Shown piece after piece: positions 1 to 12,600 of a stretch of 64,000 bases of DNA. The notes below the pieces were generated by a model. It was not told where the DNA came from. It saw only the letters and a program-made list of their open reading frames with translations, and made no database searches. A program made the translations under genes and the position numbers. The stretch comes from Atherix ibis (Eukaryota > Arthropoda > Insecta > Diptera > Athericidae), in NCBI GenBank assembly GCA_958298945.1, contig OY282610.1, forward strand, positions 28,098,167 to 28,162,166. Direction: 5' to 3'. Positions within the stretch are counted from its first letter, which is position 1, and every line of letters starts with the position of its first letter.

Positions 1-432
1 TTTATAATATTTTTCTTATCATTTGAAAAAAATTTATTGAAAATTTTCATATAACACTAATTATTTTATAATTATAGCTAGTTTATTTTGTTTTTCATTC
101 ATTTATTTTTAATATATATTATATATTCTTTAGTATCTAATCATCATATTGTAAATGCAATTATTTTTTTTTCTCAATTCAATACTATTTATTTATATTA
201 TATATATATTTACTGCTTTATTATTATAATATTTACTTTAAAGTTTTTTTGTTTTTTATTTTATATTTACTAATTGTTTCATTTACTTATAATTATAGTT
301 GATTTTTATTTTAAATTTCATTTTATTTGGATATTACTTTTGCGGTAGCGATAATTAGCTAAAAAGTGACAATATTCAATGTTGTTTGTTTTTTTATTAT
401 TGTTTATTTTGATTTTATCATTATTACTATTA

Positions 433-474
<42 letters not shown>

Positions 475-520
475 CAATTATTAATATGCATATATGTGCA
501 ATAATTTTAGATTCGTATGT
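1..520 (-). other. unc-13 3' untranslated / downstream region
   Basis: No coding potential is visible. The sequence is almost entirely A and T, with a (TTA)n microsatellite at about 435-474. Several AATAAA-type hexamers occur on the minus strand, for example near 104-109, so the polyadenylation site cannot be chosen from sequence alone. Confidence 0.6.
435..474. repeat. (TTA)n microsatellite
   Basis: About thirteen trinucleotide units, just downstream of the unc-13 stop codon in gene orientation, probably within the 3'UTR. Confidence 0.9.
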
Positions 521-685
521 TCACTGTGTCCCCATCATTGGTTCTTGTCGTATGTCCGATTTCAATTTGACAAATTCTTTAGCAACCTCATCATTGTTGC
601 GTTGTGATAATATTCGCAATATTGTCCAGCCAGTCTCATCCATTTGTATACGTTTTGCTAATGATAACCAACAAGCACATGAACC
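521..685 (-). CDS. unc-13: unc-13 terminal exon with stop codon
   Basis: The exon encodes 54 residues and a [43 protein letters not shown] and [14 protein letters not shown]. This is the conserved C terminus of UNC-13 ([20 protein letters not shown]). The acceptor is TTCGAATAG|GG (phase 0), and the upstream frame is closed by the TAG of that acceptor. Confidence 0.97.
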   Translation of the reverse strand, partial: GSCACWLSLAKRIQMDETGWTILRILSQRNNDEVAKEFVKLKSDIRQEPMMGTQ

Positions 686-3600
686 CTATTCGAAAAATGA
701 AAATAAAATCATTTTCCAGAAAAATAATAATAACAATTCTTCCTTAAAACTAATTGTGTACAATCGTTATTGTACACAAATAGTTTTAAAATTTATTACA
801 TTTTTTGTTAGTGTAAACAATATTTACCTGTCCAACAATATCTTTAATCTGCAATACAGCAACTCCAACAAGGCGATCTTCGCGAGCGAAGCAGTAATCT
901 TTAACGCAAATATGAAGCTCAAAAAAGTCCAATTGCTCCTCATTTCCGATCATGCTGCAGGTTATAGTTAAAAAGTTCAAATTAAAATAGTTTTGTCATC
1001 ATTTTTGTATTAAATTTTAATTCTATTTTCTAATAATTCTTTTTTAGTTGTGAAAATTTTGTCTGCTTTTTAAAGACAAAATAATTGCACCAGCAAAAAG
1101 CAGGTTGACTGAATTCAAATTGAGCAACGCTGACTTTAATGACAGTATTTTCAAAAGGTTGGTTTGGTTACAGCGGCATTAACAAAACAAAATTGTCTAA
1201 ACTTTTGAGTGACTTGTTATCTTAGCAATTGCATTCACTGAATTTAATAGTTCGTTGATCTTTATTTAAACAACAAAGTTCTTTTTAACAAATATTTAAA
1301 TTGGATAGAAAAAAAATTGCTGTTCTTTTAATTTTTGTTGTTTTTTGTATAATGTTTCTTTGAGTTATTGTATAAAAATATACAAATTTCCTAATTAAAT
1401 CTCTGACCAGTGCAGAAAAAATCTCATATCGCCAGTCTGACCTAGTCTAGACCCATGTCGTGCCTGTTTTTTGTTGGGAAAAATTTGCACAGTCACCAAA
1501 AGGGTTTGTTTATTTTTGAAGTTTTCATTTGGCAATTTTCTGATTGCAAATGGTGACCTAAAGTGGAAAAAAATCTAGTCCTGCCAGTCTGACCTAGTCT
1601 CCAAATAAATGTCTAGGTTCATTCTCGTGCCTGTTTTTTGTTGGGAAACATTTTTACTGTTACTAAGTTTGTTTGTTGAGTTTTGAAAGTTCATTTTGCA
1701 ATAGTGCAGCAAAATATCTCGTCGCGCCAGTACGACCTTATAAAAGTCAATAAACAGTAGCATACCCACTTATGTCAAAAAAACTGATTTAGTTCTTATA
1801 TGGGGTGATTTTTTTGCTGTTTGGTTTTTCATGTTTTTTTTCTAAAATAATTAAATTTATTTGATTTTATTATCAAAATTTGTGCTCTGTGAAAAATGTC
1901 ATAATCGAACTACTGAGCAAGCAATTCAAGCCATAGTGACAAAATTTCGCAGCAATTTGACGTTATTTGACATCAAGCCACCAACCCGTGTGCGTGTACA
2001 TAGGAAAATATTGCTGCCATTGCGTTCAGTGTTGGTGAAGACCACTTTTTGTCCATTTATCGCCGTTCACAGCAATTGGGACTGTGTCACTCGATTATGT
2101 GGAGGATTTTACGCAAAGATCAATGATCTTACTCTGAAAACGTATCAAATATATCTCGTGCAAGACCTGAATCCGAACGACTTGCCAAAGCGTCGAATTT
2201 TCAGTTAGACGGGCATTAGAACAATTTGAGGAAAATTCGTTTTTTACAACAAAAAAATTGCGTTCAGCGGTGAAGCTCATTTCTGGTTGAATGGGTATGT
2301 GAAGACGCAAAATTGACGCATTTGGTCTGATGACCAAGCACCACACACAAAACAAGAAATGCCATTCCGCCCAAAAAAATACACTGTTTGGTGCGGTTTG
2401 TTTGCTGGTGGAATCATCTTTAAAGATGACGCTTGCCGCAACGTTACCGTCAATGACGCCCGCTATCATGATTTGGCTGCCTAGATCGTGCGATTAAACG
2501 CTTCTAGACTATTTTTAATGGGACTACGTGAAATTATTCATTTATGTGGATGCCGATAAACCAGCGTTACTTTCAGCCTTGGAAGATAACATTATACGTG
2601 TTATTAGCGATATACCAGTCGAGATGCTCGAAAAAGTGGTTCAAAATTGCACTTTCTGTATAGATCACTGGCAACATAATCGTAGCCAATATTTACATAA
2701 AATAAGTTTTGAAAAATAAATGACAAACGTTGATTTATTAATTTGATTAAAAATTGGATATATTTTTTAAGATTTTATATATTTATTTTGGTAAATTAAA
2801 AAACAAACACTTAAAAAATCACCCGTTATTGACAATCATGGCAAAAAGTAAAGGATTATTCAATTTATGCTTGGAAAAATTAAATGAAATTAAATATACT
2901 AAAAATTTAGATTTTGATAAAATTTTAATTTAGTTATATTGCGTACATGTTGCCATTAAATATTCAATTAATATTTAATTAAATTACTATCAAAAAATTT
3001 CCTAAATTGGTATATTTTTAAAAAAACTTCAGCAATTTTTCTGTGTTTTTTTTTGTTGGATATTTTAAAACCCGTTAGTATTTTTCATTTTTGTATTTTA
3101 TTTATAAATAATAATTCAGCTAATATTATTATATGAAAACTGCTTTGCTTGCACGTGTTTTGGCTCGTCTTCGATTTTTGCCCATTCTAAAAAATGGATC
3201 AGAGAATCTGTTTCGGAAACAAGAAAAAGTCACAGGGGGCCAGATCTGGGGAATACGGTGGCTGCGGTATTATTAGTGTGTTGTTTTTGGCCAAAAATTC
3301 AATTTTTGTTCTTTCACTAAAGCCAATTTTTGTTCCAAATTTTGTTCTTCCACAAATCCGGGCGTTTCTGCCAGATTGCTTGCACATAACTTGCAGGTAA
3401 TAATCTTATTAACCGTTATACCCTGTGGCAAGAACTCATGATACACCACGCTTCTGCAATCGAAGAAAACTGTAAGCAAAACCTTCACATTCGACCGAAC
3501 TTGGCGCGCTTTTTTCGGTATTGGCCCGTGCGTCAGCTTCCATTGGGATGATTGAGCTTTGGTTTCTACGTCATAACCATAAACCCACGATTCAGCCAAC

Positions 3601-6600
3601 TCTCGGGAGCAAATTTGGGTCGTCGCTGCAATATTAATGCGATGCTGTTTTTGGTCGAAATTGAGGCAAAAATCGAAGACGAGCCAAAACACGTGCAAGC
3701 AAAGCAGCTGTCAAAAATTAACTGAACATTCAAAATGGCCGAATTTGTCGGTATAAGTGAGAGACATGAGTACCAACATAACGCCACAAAAAATCGAATA
3801 TACGTAACTAGCGGAAATTCAAAATTCGTGATACGTTTTGAACAGACCTCGTATACGGGTTTCTAGAAATTCATCGAATACTATAGGTTTGCACCTAAAG
3901 TTCTTAAAGTTTTATAGCTTTTATAATAAAGAAGTATGGAAAAATCTTTATTTGTTTATTTGCCTTTTTTTTCATTATAAAAAACTATTAATAATGAGAT
4001 AAATTTGAAAATAAAACGAAAATTACTTACAAGTTGAATGTTTCATTGTATTTTGGAGACCAATTGTTTGATTTCGATTTGGTTGCATGTTTTCGTTTCT
4101 TATCCTGTAAATGTGGTCCTATTAAATTGACTTCAACAAATGGTCTAAACATTCCTGATTGTATAGTCCATTTTAGATCATTAGCAGCAACGACTATTAT
4201 ATTGAAAAATTCCAATAAATCTATATAATATGAATTAAAAAGACAAATTTACCTTTGACAGTGACTTTGTGTTCGCCTGTGCCAGGATGTGTGAATAAAT
4301 CAATCTGCACTGAAACCTCACCAACACTTTCTTCTTGACTAGTTGAATCTGAATCATTCATAAAATATCATTTATAAATATTATATATACGATCAATTTA
4401 GTTTTAGTATAATTAAAAATAGACTAGAGAAAAAATTCCTTAAAATAACTCATTACTATAGAAACATTAGCAAGAAAATAAAACTTTTATAAATATTTAA
4501 AATCTATTAATATTAGTAAGATTACTGCTAGGCTGTTAGTAACTTGTTGAAATTTTCTTGCCAAAACTTATAATATCATAAAACTAGATATCTAATCTAA
4601 AACGAATGCATTAAAGCCAATTACTGCTGTGTGCATTTTATTGCATAACAAATGATAATGTTGTGGTCTCGAATTGATTATGTTCTTTTTATAAGTAATT
4701 TTTATAAAGTGATTGAGTTCTTTTTTTTCTCTCTCATTTCCAAAAAGCGTATAAATTATGATATTACTAAAGGATAGGTAAATAATAAATGAAAAATTGA
4801 AAGTATTCAATTTATATCAAATGTAAAAAAAATAAAAGTGTTTTTGTATATACAATACAATATAATAAATGCCGAAATATTAATATTCTGATGAATTAAA
4901 TTAAATGAAATAAATAAACAATTTTTATAAATTATTGATTGCATTTCAATTAAAAAGCAGCCAAATAATTTTCTTTTCTATCAAAAAGAATAAACTTTTT
5001 ATAATTTAAAAAACTTTTTTTTTTGTTTAATATAAAAATTAATTAGACTATATGGATTTTTTAGTAGCTATTTAAAGTAAAATTTTTAAATAAAAGCTAT
5101 TGCGAATTAGGTTTGCGATAAGTTTCTATCATTTCCTTTTTAGAAAATTCATTTTCAATAAAAAAAAAATTATTGTTCAATTTGAATCGGCAGTGGAAAA
5201 AGAAAGTTTTTAACTACAATAATTATTTTATTACAATTAATATAGTTTTTTTTTATTTGAAAAAGAAAATAACTAAAATAAAGTTTTTTTTCGGTTTTCA
5301 TTTTTTCAAGCTTCCACAAAAGCTTTATTTAAAAAATTCTAATAATAAAATTAAAAAAAAAACTTTCATTTAAAATATAAATTTTCTAAAGAATATATTT
5401 TCGACTAAAGCTAAATTCTAAAGTTATTTAATAATTAATATTAATTAATCGCAATAAAATATAAATGGAAGCAGCATGTTTTTTCTTCGGAATTTCTTTT
5501 TAAATTTAAGGTTTTTTTTAAATTATTATCTTAAATATTGTTCAAATAAAAATTATAAATATATAGAAAGAAAAAAAAAATGACTTTAAAACTTATACGC
5601 ATATCTAATGGAATATCTTAGAAAAAGTAACTTTCTAAAAAGTATTTTACTAAATAAATAAATACTCATAACTGAAATGAAAATACTAAATATAAAAATT
5701 TGTTCAATAAAAATAACTACTAATATGTATAATGTTAGCTAATAATATTATATTTTATTTATCTGTTTTATATATACGAGTATATATGTTATGTGTATAT
5801 AAAATGAAAATAAATAAAAGTTTGTAAAATGGAGTAGTTTTTTTTCCTTTTACAAATAATAAAATTAAATTGAATAAATTCTATATGAACACACGAGTAA
5901 AAGAAATTTTTCTAATAATTATTTTAATTTCCAATTTAAGATTGTTTAGAATAAAAAATGTATTTGTATAAAAGTGTGTAAATTAACTAATAAAATAATA
6001 TCAATAAGAAACGGAACGGAACTAAAATCAAATTGAAATGCAAAGAAATTTTTGTATAATTGAGAAAACCTTGACGTGATTCGCGTCGTAATTTCGCTTT
6101 AAGAGGCTCCTCCAAATTGGGATCAATTCCCAATCCTTCGACTTCATCGACAGTGAGACTTCGTCGCTTCACTGTGTGTATAGAGCAGAGAGATTTTATA
6201 AACGATTTGTCACATTAGACACAATACGTTTTTCATTTAAATAATATTAAATTTTATCTACATTTTCCTATTATCTATGTATGCATTTATTAAATGATTT
6301 TTATTATTGATACCTCACTTAAAGCTGTATTTTATGATAAAATAAATCAATCATATTTGAATTATAAAATGGTAAATGAAATATCTGATTATACATTTTA
6401 TGCTTTGGAAAGTATAACTCTATCATTTGACAGCTGTCAAATAAATATGCCATTTAAGATAAAAATTGTTTAGTTAAAGTTATGCCATTTAAAATTGTTT
6501 AGTTAAAGTTATGCTTTTTTACAGTATAGTTAATATGTTAAAATTATAAAAATGTACTGCTGTAGCAACGTTTCACGCTTAAAAAGTATGTGTACATATC

Positions 6601-9600
6601 TAAAGTGATGAGGCTCATTTCACGCTCGGCGAAAAAGTTAACATGCAAAATTGCCATATGCGCTCATTATAATAATAAATGGTTGCATTTGAACAAATTT
6701 AAAACAATTTTTTTATTAGGTAATTTTATAATATAAAATTTTTTTAGGCTTGGTAAAGTTTTGTGTAAATCTTTTACGAAAATGTTGTTTTTAGAATTCA
6801 TTTTTATTCTTTAATCTATAAATAAGGTAAAACAATAAAAATTCATTAATATTTATCATTTATTTAAAAAAAAATTAATCCATTTTTATCATTTTAGACT
6901 TCTTCCGTTGCTGGTCTATTGGTGGTGTATACGAGTCATGGAAGTAAGTTAATATGGTCAATATATTTTTGGTCTTCCTCTTTTTGGTGAAAAATCCAAA
7001 ATGTGAAATTCAGAATCATCTAAAGATATATTATAGAACATCTTATAAGGTGCATTTTTTCAAGAATCTCATCTATTGACTTAAACACAAAAGAGACAGA
7101 TTCGCCTGCGGTATTTGTTATCCTTCTTGTCATAGATTCTTAAGCTTAGATTAGACCGGGCGTATAATACACAATTTTTTCCCGCTCATAGTTTGCTGTC
7201 AAGTCGTTTAATTCTACAAACACTTTGTCGGTATGTTTGTGCGTTGACGAACAAAGATCGTGTAGTCACACGATTAGTGTATTTTTGCTCGTGGTAAGCA
7301 TGGAGAAGGAAAACTGGAGCGGATCTATGCATGATTTAATCTTGTGTGCACGTAGATATATAGGATATCCCAAAAAATACTCCATTTTTAATAACTCTGA
7401 ACTGTCAGCTGTCATATTGCCTTCGTTTATTGTTTGCAATACGTTAACGCACGAATGCCGCAAAATTCAAATGTGAGCTTTGAATTTTGCGCCATGCGTG
7501 CTGTAAAGTATTGCCACCAATAAACAAAGACAACGTGACAGCTGACAGTTCAGAGATATCAAAAATGGAGCGCTAAACGAAAGAAAAATGCGTTTTCATT
7601 GTTGCGCAATATTTAAAAAATATTGGAAATTTTGTAGGTACAGTTCGCAAATTTTCGTATAAAATATGTTCGGAATAGCGATTTATTCACTATTGATTAA
7701 TTAAAAAATTTAGGGAGTGATCTTAAACACTTTAAAAATTAATTAAAAAGTTTAGGGAGTGATCTTAAATAGTGTGGCCATCCTGCAACATGTCGCTGAG
7801 AGTCCAGGAATATCAATTTGCCCCCATAGTCATGAATTGGACATTTCGAGAAGCTCTCTACAGCGTATTCTCACGAAAGATTTGCACCACCATGCTAGCA
7901 AAGTTCAATTGCCTCAAAAACTGTAGCCTACTGACTACGCACAGCGAATGAAATTCGTTGAATAGATTATTTTGCGAATGAGCCTCATTTGACTTAGTTA
8001 ATCAACAAAATTATCGTATTTGGGGTTCAGAAAAACCACGAGTGATTGTTGAGAACACAACGTGTTACTGTTTGGTGCGGATTTTGGGCTGAAGGCATAA
8101 TCGGACAATTCTTCCTCGAAAGTGCAGCTGATTACGGAATAACAGTTAAAGGTTATAGACGTGGACAACATGTGGTTTCAACAAGACGTTGCCACATGCC
8201 ATACAGAAAGTAAATACCATTACTTTTTATCAAAATAGTTTCTTGCATTTTTTGATAAAATAACTTCTTGCAAAGTCATCATTTGCGCGTCGATTATTTT
8301 GATATTTGACAGTTCCCATATTTACTCTACGCCTGCATTGAATTTATTACTTTAATATTTATTGTATAAAATATAAAATTATTTGAACATATGCAAATTG
8401 AGATTGCCTGCTGAAAACTAAAAAAAATTATGTACAAAAACCAGGGTTGTGAAGTGTATAGCGAAAAATCGTTTGCGTATAAATTTATAAATATGTTTAA
8501 TAAAATGACATTGCCAGTAGAACATGAAATATTAATATTGAAATGTTAAAATAAAATTAAAAAATGTTTACTAAAATAAATAAACGAATTGAAATAATCA
8601 ACAACAACAAAAATAAATAAACATAAAAACGAATTGTTGCAATTACTTTTTGCTCGCCGAAATTTCGCGTGCGTCGCAATTAATTATTCTTGCAGATATT
8701 CATTCAATCGATTACACTGTGACTAGACCGATCGTCCAATACAGAAAATTTGCTTGCGACGAACCTGCACAATCCCATTCACGCGCAAAGTGCGTGAGTG
8801 CTCACGCACATGTCAGACGCGCAAAAAAACTGGAAAGTTCACCTTTAGATCGTCTATTAGACGCACGGTGTAATCTAAGCTTGAGAGTGGTTTTGTTGAG
8901 ATAAAATTCGGCTGCGATATTTGTTTTACCGAAAATGGATTTTTTCTTCTATACTGTTTTGTGAATTGATGGTAATGATCAGGATTGTATTTATAAGTTC
9001 TACCGACCAAAAATCATGGCCATTCGGTATAAAGGAATTTTTTCAATATTATTATTAATGACTGATCAGTTTTCATCCATTTTATGTTACGATGTTATCC
9101 TGAACAAGCATCACCGTATGTGTAAGTCAGTATGCGTTTTTGCATATATGCTTCCAAATGCATGACACTAGTTCGTCTTGATGATGTAGACGCGACTAAA
9201 ATATGTTCGACCTAGAGTGTGATATGCTCCGGTGTAGTAGCACTTTAAAATACGTTCTCTCTGAATTTCATCTGTTTTTTGCGAATATTCAGGCATCTTT
9301 CCACGATAGTCACTTTCATATTCAAAATGCCTGAATATCTGATAAATTAATTTTTTCATATTTTTGACTAAAACCACTTTTATAGTTATGACCACATTAA
9401 TAGGGCTCTGAAAACCTACCAACAGTGACTGTGGAGACGACATTTTATTCACGATATGTGACTATCTGATGTGAATTTTCATCTGAAGGTGTCATCGAAA
9501 ATTACTAAGGAGAGACCGTTTCCGTCAATTTTGAGCGCTATGACCATATGATTACTTATTTTTTTTTCCAACCTCAACTTGAAATAAATCTCTCAGGATG

Positions 9601-12600
9601 CGTTTTTTTCAAGTAAGGTGATGCAATTCGTCTCCACGGCTGTGCTGTTTGACTCCGTTCGATTTTTTCTTATAATAACAGATGATTTTTTAAGTGGTTG
9701 GTTTTCAAATTCCAAAAACAAAAATAGATAAACTACAAAAGTGTATAAATATTTTATTTGAGTTGATAAATCAATAGTTGCCATTTACTTCCTAACGATT
9801 ATTTTTTATAAATGTTGGTCAAGACTACGTTTTAAGTGATCCATGCCAGATGTCCAATTTTGAACCACTTTTTCGAGCATCGCGTATGGTATCTCGCTAA
9901 TAACACGTGTAATATTATCTTCCAAGGCTGGAAGTGACGCTGGTTTATCGGCATAGACGAGTGACTTTGCATAACCCTATAAAAACTAGTATAGATGCGT
10001 CAAATAGCACGATCTAGGCAGCCAACTCACCGGTCCGAAACATGAGAAAAATTGCTCACCAAACTCATCTCTCAATATCTCCCTTGTTTCATGTGCTGTG
10101 TGGCATGTAGCGCCGTCTTTTTTGACACACATGGGGACAAGATACACTTCTTGTATTTGGGGCTAATAAAAGTTCGAAATCATCGAGCGATAGCTTTAAC
10201 GAAATATGGACCAATTATTCCACCAAACAGTCAATTTTTCTGGGTGGTTGTTCATCAGACCAAATGCGTCAATTATGCTTAATTACACACACATTCAACC
10301 AGAAATATGCTTCGTTACTGAACGAAATTTTTTTAGTAAAAAGACGGATTTCCTTCAAATTGTTCTAAGGCCTACTCTCCAAAAATTCGACACTTTGGCA
10401 GATCGTTCAGCTTCAATTCTTGAACGAGCTTTATTTTATAGGCTTTCATACCAAGATCCTTGATCCTTGTATAAAATCTTCCACATAATCGAGTAACACA
10501 ATCCCAATTGCCATGGACGGTTGGACAAATCGCGATCTTCACCAACACTGGACGCAATATTTTACTCTGTACACACTCTACGCACTCGGCTTAGTGGTTT
10601 GATGTCAAATAGCGTCAAATTGATGTGAAATATTGTAAAAACAATTCAATAATTTGTCAGCATTGTTAGGGTGTTAGTCTTTCCATGATAAAATGACAAT
10701 ACTTTTTGAGCACTTTTGACTTTGACACATGTCACGTCAGATAATCCTCCAACTTTACAGCATTTAAAAATCAACATCCGTCAACTAATAGCGCAATTAC
10801 CGCACGAAATGTGCGAAAAATCTCGTAAAAGGATCGAGTGATCCGTTATTTTATAAATAAATAATGGCAAAATTTAAAAAAATATAATAAAATAAAAATT
10901 AATATGTTTTTTTTTTTTACTTTCAAAAGCACAAATTCGATAACCTTTTATTAATGAGAATTCATTTACGAGTTTATATTGTATCTAAAATTTGCTGAAC
11001 CTTGTGAATGTTTATAGTTGATAAATAATTGTTAATAAAAAATAGAATGCTATTTTTAATAGTTAAAGTGTTTATACGGAAACCCAAATTTGAAGTCATT
11101 AAAAAAAATAACAAGAAACAAATAACAAAAATTAAAAGTACAATACATAAAAAAAATACAGCATTACTTGTTTATATTTTTAATGACTTTATTTTAAAAT
11201 TATTATTAATTTATTAAAGATATCGTATTTTTCCGAAACTATTTAATTTTAATTGATGTGTCCTTTTTTATTTATAAAAAAAATTAACATTTGGGAAAGG
11301 TATAGATGATAAGGCGAATGAGCCCTTGTATTGTATATCTAGAAAATATTGTATAGTGGCTGTCATTTTTTATAAATGAATTTAAATAAAACTTTTAAAT
11401 ATACAACAATAAAAGCTGACACATTTTTAATTAAAACTAAAAACACTTAAAAGTTTGTGCCACAATCGGGATGTGCAAATTATTATTTTTGTATTCGTAT
11501 TTACATATTGGCACTATCAGCCCCTTTGGGGGTTATTTACAAATTTTTTGTTGTTGTTGCATATTTCATGATTTATATAAAAATTAGCTGGAATTATTTA
11601 ATTATGAATACCTTAACTTTGAATAGATTTTACGCTTTACAAATTATAAACAGATTAATTTTAATAGATAATAGTTTTTAGTTTCTAAAAAAGATTTTCA
11701 TCTAAAAATATCAATTATTTATTAAATAGCATTTTTCATTAATAGATAAAATACAAAAGCGAAGAGTAAATAGGCTTTTTCGTATACTTTAACTAGAAAT
11801 AATAGTTGTAAGATAATTAAAAAGATCGGCGTGTAAGAAGGGTGTGTTATTTTTTTTTTTTTTTATGGGATAGAATTGTGTCATAGAAGCTGTTACCTGT
11901 CAAAGTATATTGTTCTTTTTATACCTGAAAGCCTGATTAGACGTGCGTTCAGTGAAATTTGGGAAACGCAAATTTTTGCGAATTTTTTTGACGTAGTCCA
12001 ATGTACGTGGTATGTTCAAAAAGTTTCGCGAATTTTGTGTTTTTTAAAAAATTATTTATTTATTCATGAATATCTATTTTGTCCCCTTCAAAATAATCCC
12101 CAGCAGATATTATACACTTGTGCCAACGTTTTTGCCAATCCTCGAAGAACTTCAAAAAATCATTTTTTGTCATCTTGTTCAGCTTCTCCGTCGATGCCGT
12201 CTTTATCTCCTCAATCGTAGCGTGCGTCGTTCTTTAATGGGGCTCCTCAGTTTCGGGAATAAGAAAAAGTCACAGGGGGCCAGATCTGAGGAATACAGTG
12301 GCTGCGGCATTATTAGTATATTGATTTTGGAAAAAATTCGAGCACAAGCAACGATGCGTGAGCAGGGGCGTTATCATAGTGCAAAAGCAAATTTTTGTTC
12401 TTCCACAAATCCGGGCATTTCTGGCGGATTGCTTCGTGGTACTTGCGCATAACTTGCAGACAATATTCCTTATTTACTGTTCTACTCTGTGGTAAGTACT
12501 CTTGATGAACCACGACCCTGCAATCGAAGAAAACTGTAAGCAAAATCCTTCACATTCGACCGAACTTGACCCGCTTTTTTCGGTCTTGGCTCGTGCGGCA

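Larger units (their letters stand above)
955..4030 (-). other. unc-13 intron within C2C, containing transposon relics
   Basis: Intron between exons 4031-4193 and 828-954. It contains a 150-bp-period tandem repeat (about 1400-1745), a Tc1/mariner-superfamily element (1801-2826) and a rearranged mariner fragment (3140-3851). The rest is AT-rich with nothing recognised. The short gap 4194-4252 is a separate 59-bp intron. Confidence 0.85.

Noticed and set aside
366..971. 201-codon plus-strand open frame at the left edge
   Set aside because: It runs antisense across the last two unc-13 exons and includes a poly-Leu stretch from the (TTA)n repeat. The minus-strand reading is a conserved protein with splice sites.
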